Assembly: GCA_937936785.1 (NCBI GenBank)
Contig: CALDDQ010000005.1
Span: 62,001-126,000, forward strand
DNA from: an uncultured Endomicrobiia bacterium
Lineage (GTDB): Bacteria > Elusimicrobiota > Endomicrobiia > DTEH01
Direction of reading: 5' to 3'
DNA length: 64,000 nucleotides
Shown one piece after another: positions 9,307-18,796 of the stretch; within the stretch, counting starts at the first letter, position 1; each line of letters opens with the position of its first letter. The notes beneath the pieces are model-generated. The model searched no databases, was not told the origin of the DNA, and saw only the letters and a program-made list of their open reading frames with translations. The translations under genes were made by a program, and so were the position numbers.

Positions 9307-10053
9307 TTATCCTTTTAAAAATTTTATTTCTTTATAAAAATTATACGGTTCCATATCACCATTGTTAAATTTTAAAACCATTATATGTACATGTGTTGGA
9401 CTTTTTTTCTTGTCTGCTAAAAAACCTGTTCTACCAACGGTACCTATCTTTGTCCCTGATTGCAGAATTTGTCCTGGTTCAACAAATATTTTATCCAGGT
9501 GAGCATAATACAAAAAAATTTTTTCTTTTGGATTATATGTCCACACATAATTACCACCACGTACCGTGCTATCATTCTTCCAACTAGTATTTATTGACAA
9601 TACTACACAATCTTTCATTGACAAAACGTTCACAGGCAAACTTGTTTTATCATCTAAACTGTCCTGATTATTATCTTTTATAAAAATATCATGTGCAGGA
9701 TGACCTCCGTGTTTGTTCCCATCATAAAAATTATAACCTTTAACACCATATGGGCCATAAATTATATCAGTTCTAAATCCATCTCCATCTTTACCACCAA
9801 CACTTCTGTAATCATATCCTTCTAAAGGGAAACTCCATCTGTCTACAAAAGTATTATTTTTATACTTTTTATCCAACTGATGAACAATTTTAATCAATTT
9901 TTCTTTAGCAATAGATTTATCTATTTTTACATCACGAATTAAAAGTTCTAATTCTTGCCACTCAACAACAGGATTTGTTTTGTAACTACGACTATAAAAA
10001 TATTGAATAAAAGAAAGTATTATTATTAATAACCCAAAAAATATTCTTTTCAT
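9307..10053 (-). CDS. Membrane-anchored M23-family metallopeptidase
   Basis: About 248 residues from the ATG at 10053; a TTG at 10080 would add nine residues. A single hydrophobic N-terminal segment (KRIFFGLLIIILSFIQYF) acts as signal or anchor. The M23 fold has HPAHD as the HxxxD zinc motif, YYAHLDKIFVEPGQ and the terminal HVH. The zinc ligands are therefore present and the enzyme is plausibly an active peptidoglycan endopeptidase, unlike the EnvC-like protein at 41306-42412. It closes the run that begins with the glycosyltransferase genes and precedes the PPC gene by 4 nt. Confidence 0.85.
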   Translation of the reverse strand: MKRIFFGLLIIILSFIQYFYSRSYKTNPVVEWQELELLIRDVKIDKSIAKEKLIKIVHQLDKKYKNNTFVDRWSFPLEGYDYRSVGGKDGDGFRTDIIYGPYGVKGYNFYDGNKHGGHPAHDIFIKDNNQDSLDDKTSLPVNVLSMKDCVVLSINTSWKNDSTVRGGNYVWTYNPKEKIFLYYAHLDKIFVEPGQILQSGTKIGTVGRTGFLADKKKSPTHVHIMVLKFNNGDMEPYNFYKEIKFLKG

Positions 10054-10091
10054 AACAAATACTTTATTCTTTGAACACAAAATTAAAAAAA

Positions 10092-12260
10092 CTATTTACT
10101 AAACAAAAATATTGTTAAAACTGAAAACATTTTTAACATTATGACAAAATTTATGACATTTAAAATACCTTTAACTGGTAACAAAAATCCTATTATAAAA
10201 ATTCCACCCGTTACACCTCCTAACAAATCGTAATAGTTTAAATCAGCAGAAATATTTTCTATCTTAACACCTTTTATTTTGGAAAGTTTTTTTGCAATTA
10301 AATTAAATTCTAACCCATAAACAAATCCTATTACAAAAGATAACCAATATAGGTATATAACACTTTTTTCTTCTAAGTTTATAAATAAAAATAATATAAA
10401 TATCACCAAAACAAATGTGTCTACAAAAATAATTATTCTTTCTCTAAAATATTTTTTTACTAACCAACTACTCATAAGTGACCCTATAAAAAAAATTGTT
10501 AATAATAAAGAAATATAATGATAAATATAACCTTTAATTATCTGTATAAAAAATGTCACTAATAATAACCCAATAAAACCTGCTATTCCAGTTGAAAAAA
10601 TTGTATATTTATATACAAAAATATTATTCTCTGAAAGTTTTCTGGTTTTAGATATAAATAAAAGGATTATCATAAAAAATAGTATGAAATACATCTTGCC
10701 AAAATCTATCTTTTCCAATATCGTATAAACTTTTAACACATAAGGAAAGTATAATAAATTCCAGTATTTTAAACCGTAAAACATACCTGATAAAGTATAA
10801 TTAGTATTAATTTTTACAGACACATCTTCAACTTGTTTTTTAAACCATTCAATTTTATCTTTATCAAATTTATATTTTAAATATTTTTCATTAATAATCG
10901 TCGTATTGTTTTTTAAACTTTTCTGAGTAATTATTTTCATAAAATCTTTATCCTGCATTGAAACAAAATATATGTTAGTCATATCACCAGGCAAAACAAA
11001 AATATTGTCCCATAAATCTTTTAACGTAACATATAAACTCTTGTTTAACAACTTTAACTCGTTAGATAAATAATTTCTGTTTCCAGGATAAATTATAATA
11101 AATGTTCCATCTTTGGCTAACTTATCTTTTACCAAAAAAAATATTTCTTTTGTAAAATAACGGTTTGAATATAAATTTTTTGGATATTCAGTATTAAAAA
11201 TTATTATGTCATAAACTGTTTTTGTATCTTTTAACCATTTAACAACATCGCTATTTATTATGTTAATTTTTGGATTTTTTAATTTACCCTCTATGTCAAA
11301 ATATAATTTTAACAATTTTTTGTCTTTTTCAACAAAATCTATTTTATAAATTCTTTCATCATCTAACTTTTCTAAAAATCCACCTCTACCAAGACCAAAA
11401 CCTATTACAGCAACATTTGCTCTGTATCTTTCAATTAAACTTTTAGAATAAAAACTAAGTTCTTCATAAAAAATATCTGATTCTATAGGAGAAACTATTG
11501 CTGTTTTCCCGTTAGTAAAAAATGTTTTTTGGTTCTGATTTTGTGCAACCACGATGTTGTTATAAACAGAATTTTTTATTGTTAAAATTTTTTGATTATA
11601 AAATTTTTCTGATAATCTATAATCTATTTTGTTGCTAATAAATATTAAACAAAAGTTTATTATAAAAAAACTTAATATTAAATAACTTTTAGGTTTAACA
11701 CATAAAAATAACACTGCACAAAAAATTGTATTTGAAATAAAAATTATCTCATAAGTTCCAAAGTTTTGTAATAATACCAATGGCAACAAAATACCACCAA
11801 AACATGTCCCTAACAGTTCATAAAAATATGTTTTATTAATTGCATAGTTGTCTTTGTTATTAAACCACAGTATTTCACTTAACACAACAAACAATCCTCC
11901 ATGAAAAAATCCTATCGGTAAAAGAACAAAAAATGATATCATAACTAAACTAAAAAAATCTATCGGTTGACCAACTAAAAAATTAAAAATGTATTTTATA
12001 TCTCTTATCATAAAAATTGAACTACTTAAAAAAAGCATAAATAATATTGTATAAACTTTTAATAATATGGAAGATGTTGTTTTAGCCAATATTTTAGGTG
12101 TAATCTTTGCTCCTATAGCTTGAACTAAAAACCAGTTTGACATTACAACTGAAATTACAAGTTCATTCCCTTCAGAAATAATTAATAACTCTCGCAATAG
12201 TAGTATCTGTGCAACAATACCACTAAAACCTACAACAAAAGTTATTGTTTGAAATGTCAT
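10092..12260 (-). CDS. Multi-pass membrane protein with spermidine-synthase-like domain
   Basis: About 722 residues. Seven or so N-terminal membrane helices (VGFSGIVAQILLLRELLI is typical of the family) are followed by a Rossmann-type domain with NVAVIGFGLGRGG and a carboxylate-rich SAM-binding strand near residue 300. A second membrane block follows. The spermidine-synthase catalytic position, usually an Asp in YDVIxxD, reads YDIIIFN here, so aminopropyl transfer is doubtful. I prefer the ATG at 12260: the longer frame from 12311 would overlap the upstream gene by 46 nt and add a polar tail before the first helix. It is tightly linked to the GT-C glycosyltransferase gene. Confidence 0.75.
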   Translation of the reverse strand: MTFQTITFVVGFSGIVAQILLLRELLIISEGNELVISVVMSNWFLVQAIGAKITPKILAKTTSSILLKVYTILFMLFLSSSIFMIRDIKYIFNFLVGQPIDFFSLVMISFFVLLPIGFFHGGLFVVLSEILWFNNKDNYAINKTYFYELLGTCFGGILLPLVLLQNFGTYEIIFISNTIFCAVLFLCVKPKSYLILSFFIINFCLIFISNKIDYRLSEKFYNQKILTIKNSVYNNIVVAQNQNQKTFFTNGKTAIVSPIESDIFYEELSFYSKSLIERYRANVAVIGFGLGRGGFLEKLDDERIYKIDFVEKDKKLLKLYFDIEGKLKNPKINIINSDVVKWLKDTKTVYDIIIFNTEYPKNLYSNRYFTKEIFFLVKDKLAKDGTFIIIYPGNRNYLSNELKLLNKSLYVTLKDLWDNIFVLPGDMTNIYFVSMQDKDFMKIITQKSLKNNTTIINEKYLKYKFDKDKIEWFKKQVEDVSVKINTNYTLSGMFYGLKYWNLLYFPYVLKVYTILEKIDFGKMYFILFFMIILLFISKTRKLSENNIFVYKYTIFSTGIAGFIGLLLVTFFIQIIKGYIYHYISLLLTIFFIGSLMSSWLVKKYFRERIIIFVDTFVLVIFILFLFINLEEKSVIYLYWLSFVIGFVYGLEFNLIAKKLSKIKGVKIENISADLNYYDLLGGVTGGIFIIGFLLPVKGILNVINFVIMLKMFSVLTIFLFSK

Positions 12261-12265
12261 TTTTG

Positions 12266-14551
12266 TTATTTGCTGAAAAACTGTTGTACAAGCGGTTGAA
12301 GTTTTTGCCAACGTGTCTCAGAATAAAAATTTTTTTCTAAAAAAAAGTTGTATGGTATTTGATGCGGTTTATTTGCTTCTTCTTCTGACATAATCTCATA
12401 AACATAATTATAATTATGAGGTTCAGAAGAATAATTTTTCCACCAGTCTGGAACTTGTTTTTTCATTGAATAAATTTTTTGTTGTGGAAATGAAATGTCT
12501 GGAATATCTCTATAAATTTCTTTTACATACTTGTTCCAAAATTTACTAAATATAATTAAATCTTCTCCTTCCCAATGTATTATATCACCAACACGTTTCG
12601 CTTCATTAGGATTCAAAAAAATGTGTGTCACACCTTCATTTTTTAACCTTTGATATAAATCTTTTTCATCTTTTGATTCGCCAGACCAAATTACTAATGG
12701 TACCCAGTTCGATAAATCGTACATTATTATCTTACGTTCTATGTAATAATTTCTTAACTCTCCCATCATACTAATTAAAGATTCCTTAGGTAGGTTTTTA
12801 TTAATCCAATCTGCAACACCATAATATGGCGTTGGATATGTTGGTCGTATTGTATTTAAGTAATTCTCTCTCGTGTCTAAATTTAATACCACTGCTAAAC
12901 AATTATTCACATATTTTTGCATATTAGTTACAAAAAAGATATTACCTGTGATTATTACTGTAAAAACTAATAAAATAATTTTTTTTATTCCTGCATCAAA
13001 CTTCGTCTCAAATATATAAACAGCACTTAAAAAACTTATTATTGGTAACACAGGGAAAAAATATCTAAAGTATAACTTATGCAAAAAAGACCATATAATC
13101 CAGTATATCAGGATGTATATAAATAAATATTTTGTGGGTTCCCATTTCGATTTAAAAAATAAAAATAATGGTATACATAGCAAAATTGTTATACCTAAAA
13201 ATGCTTCTTCATGTTGTCCCATAGATACTGTCCAAGGAGATTTTAAAATGTTTATAAAATCGTTTTTCCATTCGGATAAATTATAAATCCGTATTGCAGG
13301 ATCAGAATCTACAACTCGTGGTTTTATAAAACCTATATGTTTCGCAAAATATGGATATACAGGATTTCCTGTGTGATAAAAATTATAAACCAACCAAGGT
13401 GATGCAACTAAAAATGTTATAAAAATATATTTAATACTGTGTTTTACAATTTGTTTAATACCTTTTTTTTCTAATAAAAAATATAGAAAAATAATTATCA
13501 AAACAGATAACAAACAATATAATGTTGTATACTTTGTCCCGACACCTAACCCACAATTTATCGCAGAAAGTAATAACCATTTATCATTTTTTTCTTTTAT
13601 CCATAACAAAAATGAAAATATGGTTATTGTCTCAAAAAATGATAAAAACATTTCCATACCACTTCTATAAGACAAAATACCAAAGTATGGCACTGTAAAA
13701 AATAATACCGCAGCAAATAAACCTACTCTATGATTAAAAAATTTTCGTCCCATTGCATATGTGGTCAATGCTGCAAATATTCCAAAAATAAAATGTATCG
13801 ATTTGCATACTGTTTCGTTCAAAAATGATAGTCCTAAAGCATAGATAATATTTCCATTCCCAGGATAAAATCCTGTAATAACTTTTGTTTTGTCTGGAAC
13901 AATTTTTCCACTGTTTAACCAAAAGTTTGGTTTTGCTAGATGGTATACTAAAGAATCATAAAATATTTCTGGAGATAAACAACCTATTAAAATTATAAAA
14001 CTTAAAAATAAAATTAATAAAATCCAAAGTTTTTCTATACCATAAAACTTTATTTTTCCTGATTCTATAAACTCTCTCTTTTCACCTGTTATAAACAAAT
14101 CGTACACACCTAAAAAACTTAATACTATAACAACCCCAACTAAAATATTTTTATAAAATAATCCTGCAATACCAAAAATGTATGACGCTATTATCAAAAA
14201 CAAAAATCCTAGCGATACCGAAAAAATTATTTTCTCTAATAAACTTATTTTAGGAAATTTTAACCATAAAAAAATTTTTTTGCCTATACTATATGCTGCA
14301 AAAAATATTAGCATTGCAAAAAATGGTGAAATGAGATTTTTTATAAAACTTAAAATGTTTCCAAGACCAACTTCTTCTCCAAACTCTTCTAAAGAAAAAT
14401 ATTGTTCTAAAATAAAAATGTTAATATTATTGACACTATAATAATTACTTATTACTAAATAAAACCAAATAATAATACCTATAATAAAAACAAACATAGG
14501 AATTCTTAGAACAAACATATCTTGCAAAATTTCATTTTTTTTCTTTGACAT
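12266..14551 (-). CDS. GT-C membrane glycosyltransferase (ArnT/PMT-like)
   Basis: A 761-residue protein with about a dozen hydrophobic helices and a C-terminal soluble region. The segment SPEIFYDSLVYHLAKPNFW near residue 205 carries the acidic residue after an early helix pair that is typical of lipid-phosphate-sugar-dependent GT39/ArnT-like enzymes. It is followed by HRVGLFAAVLFFTVPYFG. Such enzymes move a sugar from a polyprenyl-phosphate donor to a lipid or protein on the outer face of the inner membrane. A DPM1-like synthase in the same locus (28179-29333) could make the donor. The acceptor is unknown. Confidence 0.82.
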   Translation of the reverse strand: MSKKKNEILQDMFVLRIPMFVFIIGIIIWFYLVISNYYSVNNINIFILEQYFSLEEFGEEVGLGNILSFIKNLISPFFAMLIFFAAYSIGKKIFLWLKFPKISLLEKIIFSVSLGFLFLIIASYIFGIAGLFYKNILVGVVIVLSFLGVYDLFITGEKREFIESGKIKFYGIEKLWILLILFLSFIILIGCLSPEIFYDSLVYHLAKPNFWLNSGKIVPDKTKVITGFYPGNGNIIYALGLSFLNETVCKSIHFIFGIFAALTTYAMGRKFFNHRVGLFAAVLFFTVPYFGILSYRSGMEMFLSFFETITIFSFLLWIKEKNDKWLLLSAINCGLGVGTKYTTLYCLLSVLIIIFLYFLLEKKGIKQIVKHSIKYIFITFLVASPWLVYNFYHTGNPVYPYFAKHIGFIKPRVVDSDPAIRIYNLSEWKNDFINILKSPWTVSMGQHEEAFLGITILLCIPLFLFFKSKWEPTKYLFIYILIYWIIWSFLHKLYFRYFFPVLPIISFLSAVYIFETKFDAGIKKIILLVFTVIITGNIFFVTNMQKYVNNCLAVVLNLDTRENYLNTIRPTYPTPYYGVADWINKNLPKESLISMMGELRNYYIERKIIMYDLSNWVPLVIWSGESKDEKDLYQRLKNEGVTHIFLNPNEAKRVGDIIHWEGEDLIIFSKFWNKYVKEIYRDIPDISFPQQKIYSMKKQVPDWWKNYSSEPHNYNYVYEIMSEEEANKPHQIPYNFFLEKNFYSETRWQKLQPLVQQFFSK

Positions 14552-14563
14552 CGTATTTTTCCC

Positions 14564-15595
14564 TTATTGTAAATTCAACATAATATCTGCTATTTTTTTT
14601 ATAACTACTTGTTGATCAAACAACTTAACTGCTTTCTTACGAGCATTTAGTCCAAGACGTTTAATTTCTGAAGGATTTTGTAACAAATAATTTGTTTTTT
14701 CTTTTAACATACTATAATCTTGTGCTTCTACAAATATACCATCTTCATTATTTATAACATAATCTTCTGTCCCTACAAACCTTGTAACTATAACTGCTTT
14801 ACCCATAGACATACTCTGTGTAAGTACTGTTTGACCACAATCAAAATTTATCTTTTTAAATGGTAAAACAACAAATCTTGCTCCTTGAACAAGTTCTATA
14901 TATTTTTCTTTATTTATTTCAACTAAATATTCTATGTTCTTAACTTTATCAATCTCAGGTTTTAACAATAAATAATCTTTCTTACTACCTATTATTATTA
15001 TTTTAGTTTTTATTTCTTTTGCAAGATTTATTAAAATATCAAAATCACGACCAACTCGTCCTACACTTATGATATAATCTTTATCATTTTTACCACTAAA
15101 ATAAAGTTCTGTATCTACCATTAATGGTATAAATATACAATCATTATTAAATTTTATTTTTTCTTTCCAAAAAGTTACTGTATTTCTGGCATAACACAAA
15201 ATTATTTCTACTGATGAAAAAATAAAGTTGACCATTTTACATAAAAGTTTTCCCGACTTGTTAAAAAATCGTATCGTTGCAACATCTATCATTAAATGTT
15301 TAGGTTTAATAAATTTCTTGCCTAAAATACTTTGTAAAAATGCTATAGTTAGTCCTCCAACAGTGGATGTGGTTATTACAAAATCATAATTGTTAATTTT
15401 AAAAATTATATTTAATGTTTGTAAAAATGCAGGAAATATTTTTTTAAAATCGGACCCATCTCTCGGAAGTTTAAATATGTGAATATTAGTTAAAAAAAAT
15501 TCATTTAAACCATTCCACGGTTTTGTTTCTATTAAGTTGTCATAATTAGATTTACACAATATTAACAATAAAGAAGGTTTTTTGTTAATTTTCAT
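14564..15595 (-). CDS. GT4-family glycosyltransferase
   Basis: A 343-residue GT-B glycosyltransferase. The C-terminal half shows DYIISVGRVGRDFDIL, the nucleotide-binding ARFVVLPFK region, and QTVLTQSMSMGKAVIVT followed by the EDGIFVEAQD-type segment expected of GT4 enzymes. The N-terminal half is more divergent. It probably adds one sugar to a lipid-linked glycan on the cytoplasmic side. Its ATG overlaps the stop of the SDR gene by 4 nt (ATGA), so the two are translationally coupled. Confidence 0.83.
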   Translation of the reverse strand: MKINKKPSLLLILCKSNYDNLIETKPWNGLNEFFLTNIHIFKLPRDGSDFKKIFPAFLQTLNIIFKINNYDFVITTSTVGGLTIAFLQSILGKKFIKPKHLMIDVATIRFFNKSGKLLCKMVNFIFSSVEIILCYARNTVTFWKEKIKFNNDCIFIPLMVDTELYFSGKNDKDYIISVGRVGRDFDILINLAKEIKTKIIIIGSKKDYLLLKPEIDKVKNIEYLVEINKEKYIELVQGARFVVLPFKKINFDCGQTVLTQSMSMGKAVIVTRFVGTEDYVINNEDGIFVEAQDYSMLKEKTNYLLQNPSEIKRLGLNARKKAVKLFDQQVVIKKIADIMLNLQ

Positions 15596-16425
15596 TCTTT
15601 TAAATATTCATATAAAGCTGATTGCCATGGTTGTAAAATGTTAAGTCCTATTTTTTCAAGATTATAGTTTTCCATAGCTTCAGAACACGGCCGTGGTGCA
15701 ACTAATTTAAATTTATCTGAACCTACAGGATTAATTTTTATTTTTTTATTTAATATTTTTACAATCTCTATTGCAATATCGTACCTACTAACTAATCCAG
15801 GATTTACAACATTAAACGTTCCAGTATAATTTTTATCCAACAATATCTTTACACATTTTAACAAATCTTTCGCATATGTTATACTCCCAAACTTATCATT
15901 CACCACATCAATTTCTGTTTTTTTGTTAATTATATCCAAAATTTTTCCGACAAACTTTTTATCTTTATCCTTACCACCAACCATCCATCCTGCACGCAAA
16001 ATTAAATATTTTTTTGTAATTTTTTTTATCCATTCTTCACCCTCTAACTTGCTTTTACCATAAATATTTATAGGTACCATAACATCAGTTTCTTTATATG
16101 TACGAACTTCTTGTCCACCATATACAGCTCCTGAACTAATATATACAATAAATATTCCAAATTTTTCGCAAATTAAAGCTAAATTTTTTGTTGATTCAGT
16201 ATTTACTAAAAAAGCATCCCGACTATCTTGTTCACATCTATCAACATCTGTTTGTGCAGCTAAATGTAAAATTATGTTCGGTTTCATATGTTGAACAATT
16301 TCTAAAACAGAATCTTGTTTTGTTATATCTAGAGTATCTATATCTGTTAAAAACAACTTTTCTTCATTAAACACTTTCTTTACATAACTACCAACAACAC
16401 CATTCGCACCAGTAACTAAAATCAC
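15592..16425 (-). CDS. RmlD-like SDR (dTDP-4-dehydrorhamnose reductase family)
   Basis: A 277-residue extended SDR. The NAD(P) motif VTGANGVVGS is at residues 4-13, LHLAAQTDVDRCE around 52-64, and the catalytic YGKSK near 128-132 with the upstream ISSGAVYGG. This is the RmlD subgroup, which reduces dTDP-4-keto-sugars; no rmlA, rmlB or rmlC gene is in the window, so dTDP-rhamnose is not proven. The start is a GTG with GGAGG six bases upstream. It lies between a B12-radical SAM gene and a GT4 gene in the glycan locus. Confidence 0.82.
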   Translation of the reverse strand: MILVTGANGVVGSYVKKVFNEEKLFLTDIDTLDITKQDSVLEIVQHMKPNIILHLAAQTDVDRCEQDSRDAFLVNTESTKNLALICEKFGIFIVYISSGAVYGGQEVRTYKETDVMVPINIYGKSKLEGEEWIKKITKKYLILRAGWMVGGKDKDKKFVGKILDIINKKTEIDVVNDKFGSITYAKDLLKCVKILLDKNYTGTFNVVNPGLVSRYDIAIEIVKILNKKIKINPVGSDKFKLVAPRPCSEAMENYNLEKIGLNILQPWQSALYEYLKE

Positions 16426-16437
16426 GATTTTCCTCCA

Positions 16438-17844
16438 TTAAGAACTACTTTTTCTTACAATTAAATGTCCTAACTCTCGGATAAGTTTTATCTTAAAAAA
16501 TTTTTTTATTATCCACAATGTAAACTTATTCTTTCTTACCACATAATAAATTATTTTATTTAACAAAATTTTTGTCCTGCTAAGTCCTTGATTATTTATT
16601 TCGTCAGATATTTTTAATAAAAAGTTATAATCAATACCTTTTATTTTATTTCTTCTATATGGATCTCGTCTATAATCATTATGAGATTTTATATCTAACA
16701 AATTTTTTTCTATACAATAATTAAACAACTCGCTCCCAGGAGATGGTGTATAAAATGAACATCCTTGAACTTCTGGTTTAATCTTTTTCATCATGTTAAT
16801 AGTATCCATCATTTCTTCTTTTGTTTCTGTTGGAATACCTAACATATAATTACCCTGAATTTTTATTCCTAAATTGTGACAAATCTCCGCTGCCATCAAA
16901 TTTTGTTCTACAGTAGTGCGTTTATGTAAAAAATCTAAAACTCGTTGGTTTCCACTTTCAAACCCTATTATTATTCCAACAAGTCCTGCCTGTTTCATCT
17001 TTGATATTAGATCAGGCCGTTTACAAATTATATCTGCTCTACCCTGACATATAAATTCTTGATTAAACCCTTCTTCTTTATATTTTATTAAAAATTCTTC
17101 TACCCAAGTTGGATTTTCTATTAAACAGTCATCGTGAAACATAAATGATTTAAATTTATATTTATCTCTCAAAAGTTTCAGTTCTTCAATAACATTTTTT
17201 ACACTACGACGACGAACACGACGACCAAAAATCATTCTTTCTGCTGGCTGACAAAAACTACAATTATATATACACCCTCTCCCAGCAATTATTGTCACGA
17301 AAGGTTTTTTGTCAGTTAACCACCAGGGCTGTTCTTCAACTTCAAAAAGATCCCTATCAGAAAATGGTAAATTATCAAGTTCTGCTGGTTTGCCTAAAAT
17401 TATTTTTTCTTTTGGAAAAACATTATTTTCTATACTATCCAATAATTCTAAAAAACTAATTTCACCTTCACCTTTTACAACATAATCTATATTATCATTT
17501 TTTGCACATTCTTCTGGCATTATTGATGGATGTGGACCTCCAACTACAGTTATAATGTTTTTACTAACCTCTTTTACACAAGATAAACTTTTTATTGCAG
17601 GGTCATAATCTACACTAACCATTGTAACACCAACAACATGCGGGTTTTCTTTTCTTATAATTTTTTTAAACTCTTTCCAACCAGATATTTTTCTCAAATC
17701 TACAAGTTTTACTTCATATCCTTTAAGTTTTGCACATGCACTAATTGAACATAAACCATGATTTATCCAAGACCCTTCTGCTCCAATACCTAAACTGTTA
17801 AATCCTAAACTTGTTATCCCTGGATATACCAAAATTATTTTCAT
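16438..17844 (-). CDS. B12-binding radical SAM protein (paralogue 1)
   Basis: A 468-residue protein. The N-terminal cobalamin-binding Rossmann domain (about 1-150) has VVGGPHPSIMPEE near 100-112 and a KGEGE turn; the DxHxxG base-off motif is not evident. The radical SAM domain has CxxxCxxC at C191, C195 and C198, then an R-RRRSVKNVIEEL segment. Relatives methylate or rearrange unreactive carbons in lipids, glycans and antibiotics. It is one of four such genes interleaved with glycosyltransferases between 16.4 and 27.9 kb. The substrate is unknown. Confidence 0.88.
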   Translation of the reverse strand: MKIILVYPGITSLGFNSLGIGAEGSWINHGLCSISACAKLKGYEVKLVDLRKISGWKEFKKIIRKENPHVVGVTMVSVDYDPAIKSLSCVKEVSKNIITVVGGPHPSIMPEECAKNDNIDYVVKGEGEISFLELLDSIENNVFPKEKIILGKPAELDNLPFSDRDLFEVEEQPWWLTDKKPFVTIIAGRGCIYNCSFCQPAERMIFGRRVRRRSVKNVIEELKLLRDKYKFKSFMFHDDCLIENPTWVEEFLIKYKEEGFNQEFICQGRADIICKRPDLISKMKQAGLVGIIIGFESGNQRVLDFLHKRTTVEQNLMAAEICHNLGIKIQGNYMLGIPTETKEEMMDTINMMKKIKPEVQGCSFYTPSPGSELFNYCIEKNLLDIKSHNDYRRDPYRRNKIKGIDYNFLLKISDEINNQGLSRTKILLNKIIYYVVRKNKFTLWIIKKFFKIKLIRELGHLIVRKSSS

Positions 17845-17854
17845 AAATTTTTTT

Positions 17855-18796
17855 TCACTTAACTTTTTTTAAAACCCATGATTCTAACATAAAAAATCCA
17901 CCAAACAAAACTGTTACACATGTAGCTAAAAAATGCATGCTTAACACCACACTTAATCCAAGATCTTTTCTAACATCAAATATACTTAACACATTTAATG
18001 CAACAAAATCCCATATTCCCCAAAAACCTGGTGTTGATGGTATAGCAGTAACAAATGATGGAACAACAATAAATGATAAAATTCCAATTATAGAAAGTTC
18101 TATACCAAAACCTTTTAAAAACAAATAAACTTGTAAATAAGAACATAACCACATAATTATAGTTATAAAAATAATCTTAAAGAATAGTTTTAGTGAAAAA
18201 AAATTTTTTATTGCTTCATTAATCAAAATCACTTTGTTACTAACATAACTTGATTTATTACAAATAAAACTTATAATTTTTCTATGAAAAACTATCCATA
18301 AAATAATTATTAAAAAAATTAAAAATAAAAAAACCCAAATTTTTTCCATAATAGTTTTAGGAATTATAATGTAAAAAGAAACAAAAATAAATATCACTAC
18401 TATAAAAAAAATGTCTATTAACTGATACAACATCACTGATGATAATACTACTGTTTTGGAAATATTTTCCTTTGTACTTAGATAGAAAATCTGAAACATA
18501 TCACCTGCACGAAACGGTATAACTGCAGAAGTAAACTGCGAAATGCTTAAAACTTCTAACAAATTTTTAAAAGGAATATTTTTTTTGTACGTAAGAATTT
18601 TTTGCCAGCGAAAAATTTTTATTAAAAAAACAAGTATACCAAACATAACAGATATCACCAAAAATAACCAGTTAACTGATAAAAAATTATTTTTAACTTC
18701 TATGAAATTCACATTGCGAAATAATAAATAAACGAAAATAATTAATATACTTAAACTAATAGAAATTCTTAAATAATTATTAAGATGATTTTTCAT
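17855..18796 (-). CDS. Lysylphosphatidylglycerol-synthase-TM / UPF0104 membrane protein
   Basis: A 313-residue hydrophobic protein with about seven to eight membrane helices. It shows the family marks FRWQKIL near residue 62, AVIPFRAGDMFQIFYLS near 93-109 and FVTAIPSTPGFWGIWDF near 250-266. Homologues next to polysaccharide genes are thought to act as flippases or lipid-handling accessories (AglD/MprF transmembrane type). It is tightly packed between two B12-radical SAM genes; its start overlaps the preceding gene's end by 4 nt. The exact cargo cannot be inferred. Confidence 0.8.
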   Translation of the reverse strand: MKNHLNNYLRISISLSILIIFVYLLFRNVNFIEVKNNFLSVNWLFLVISVMFGILVFLIKIFRWQKILTYKKNIPFKNLLEVLSISQFTSAVIPFRAGDMFQIFYLSTKENISKTVVLSSVMLYQLIDIFFIVVIFIFVSFYIIIPKTIMEKIWVFLFLIFLIIILWIVFHRKIISFICNKSSYVSNKVILINEAIKNFFSLKLFFKIIFITIIMWLCSYLQVYLFLKGFGIELSIIGILSFIVVPSFVTAIPSTPGFWGIWDFVALNVLSIFDVRKDLGLSVVLSMHFLATCVTVLFGGFFMLESWVLKKVK

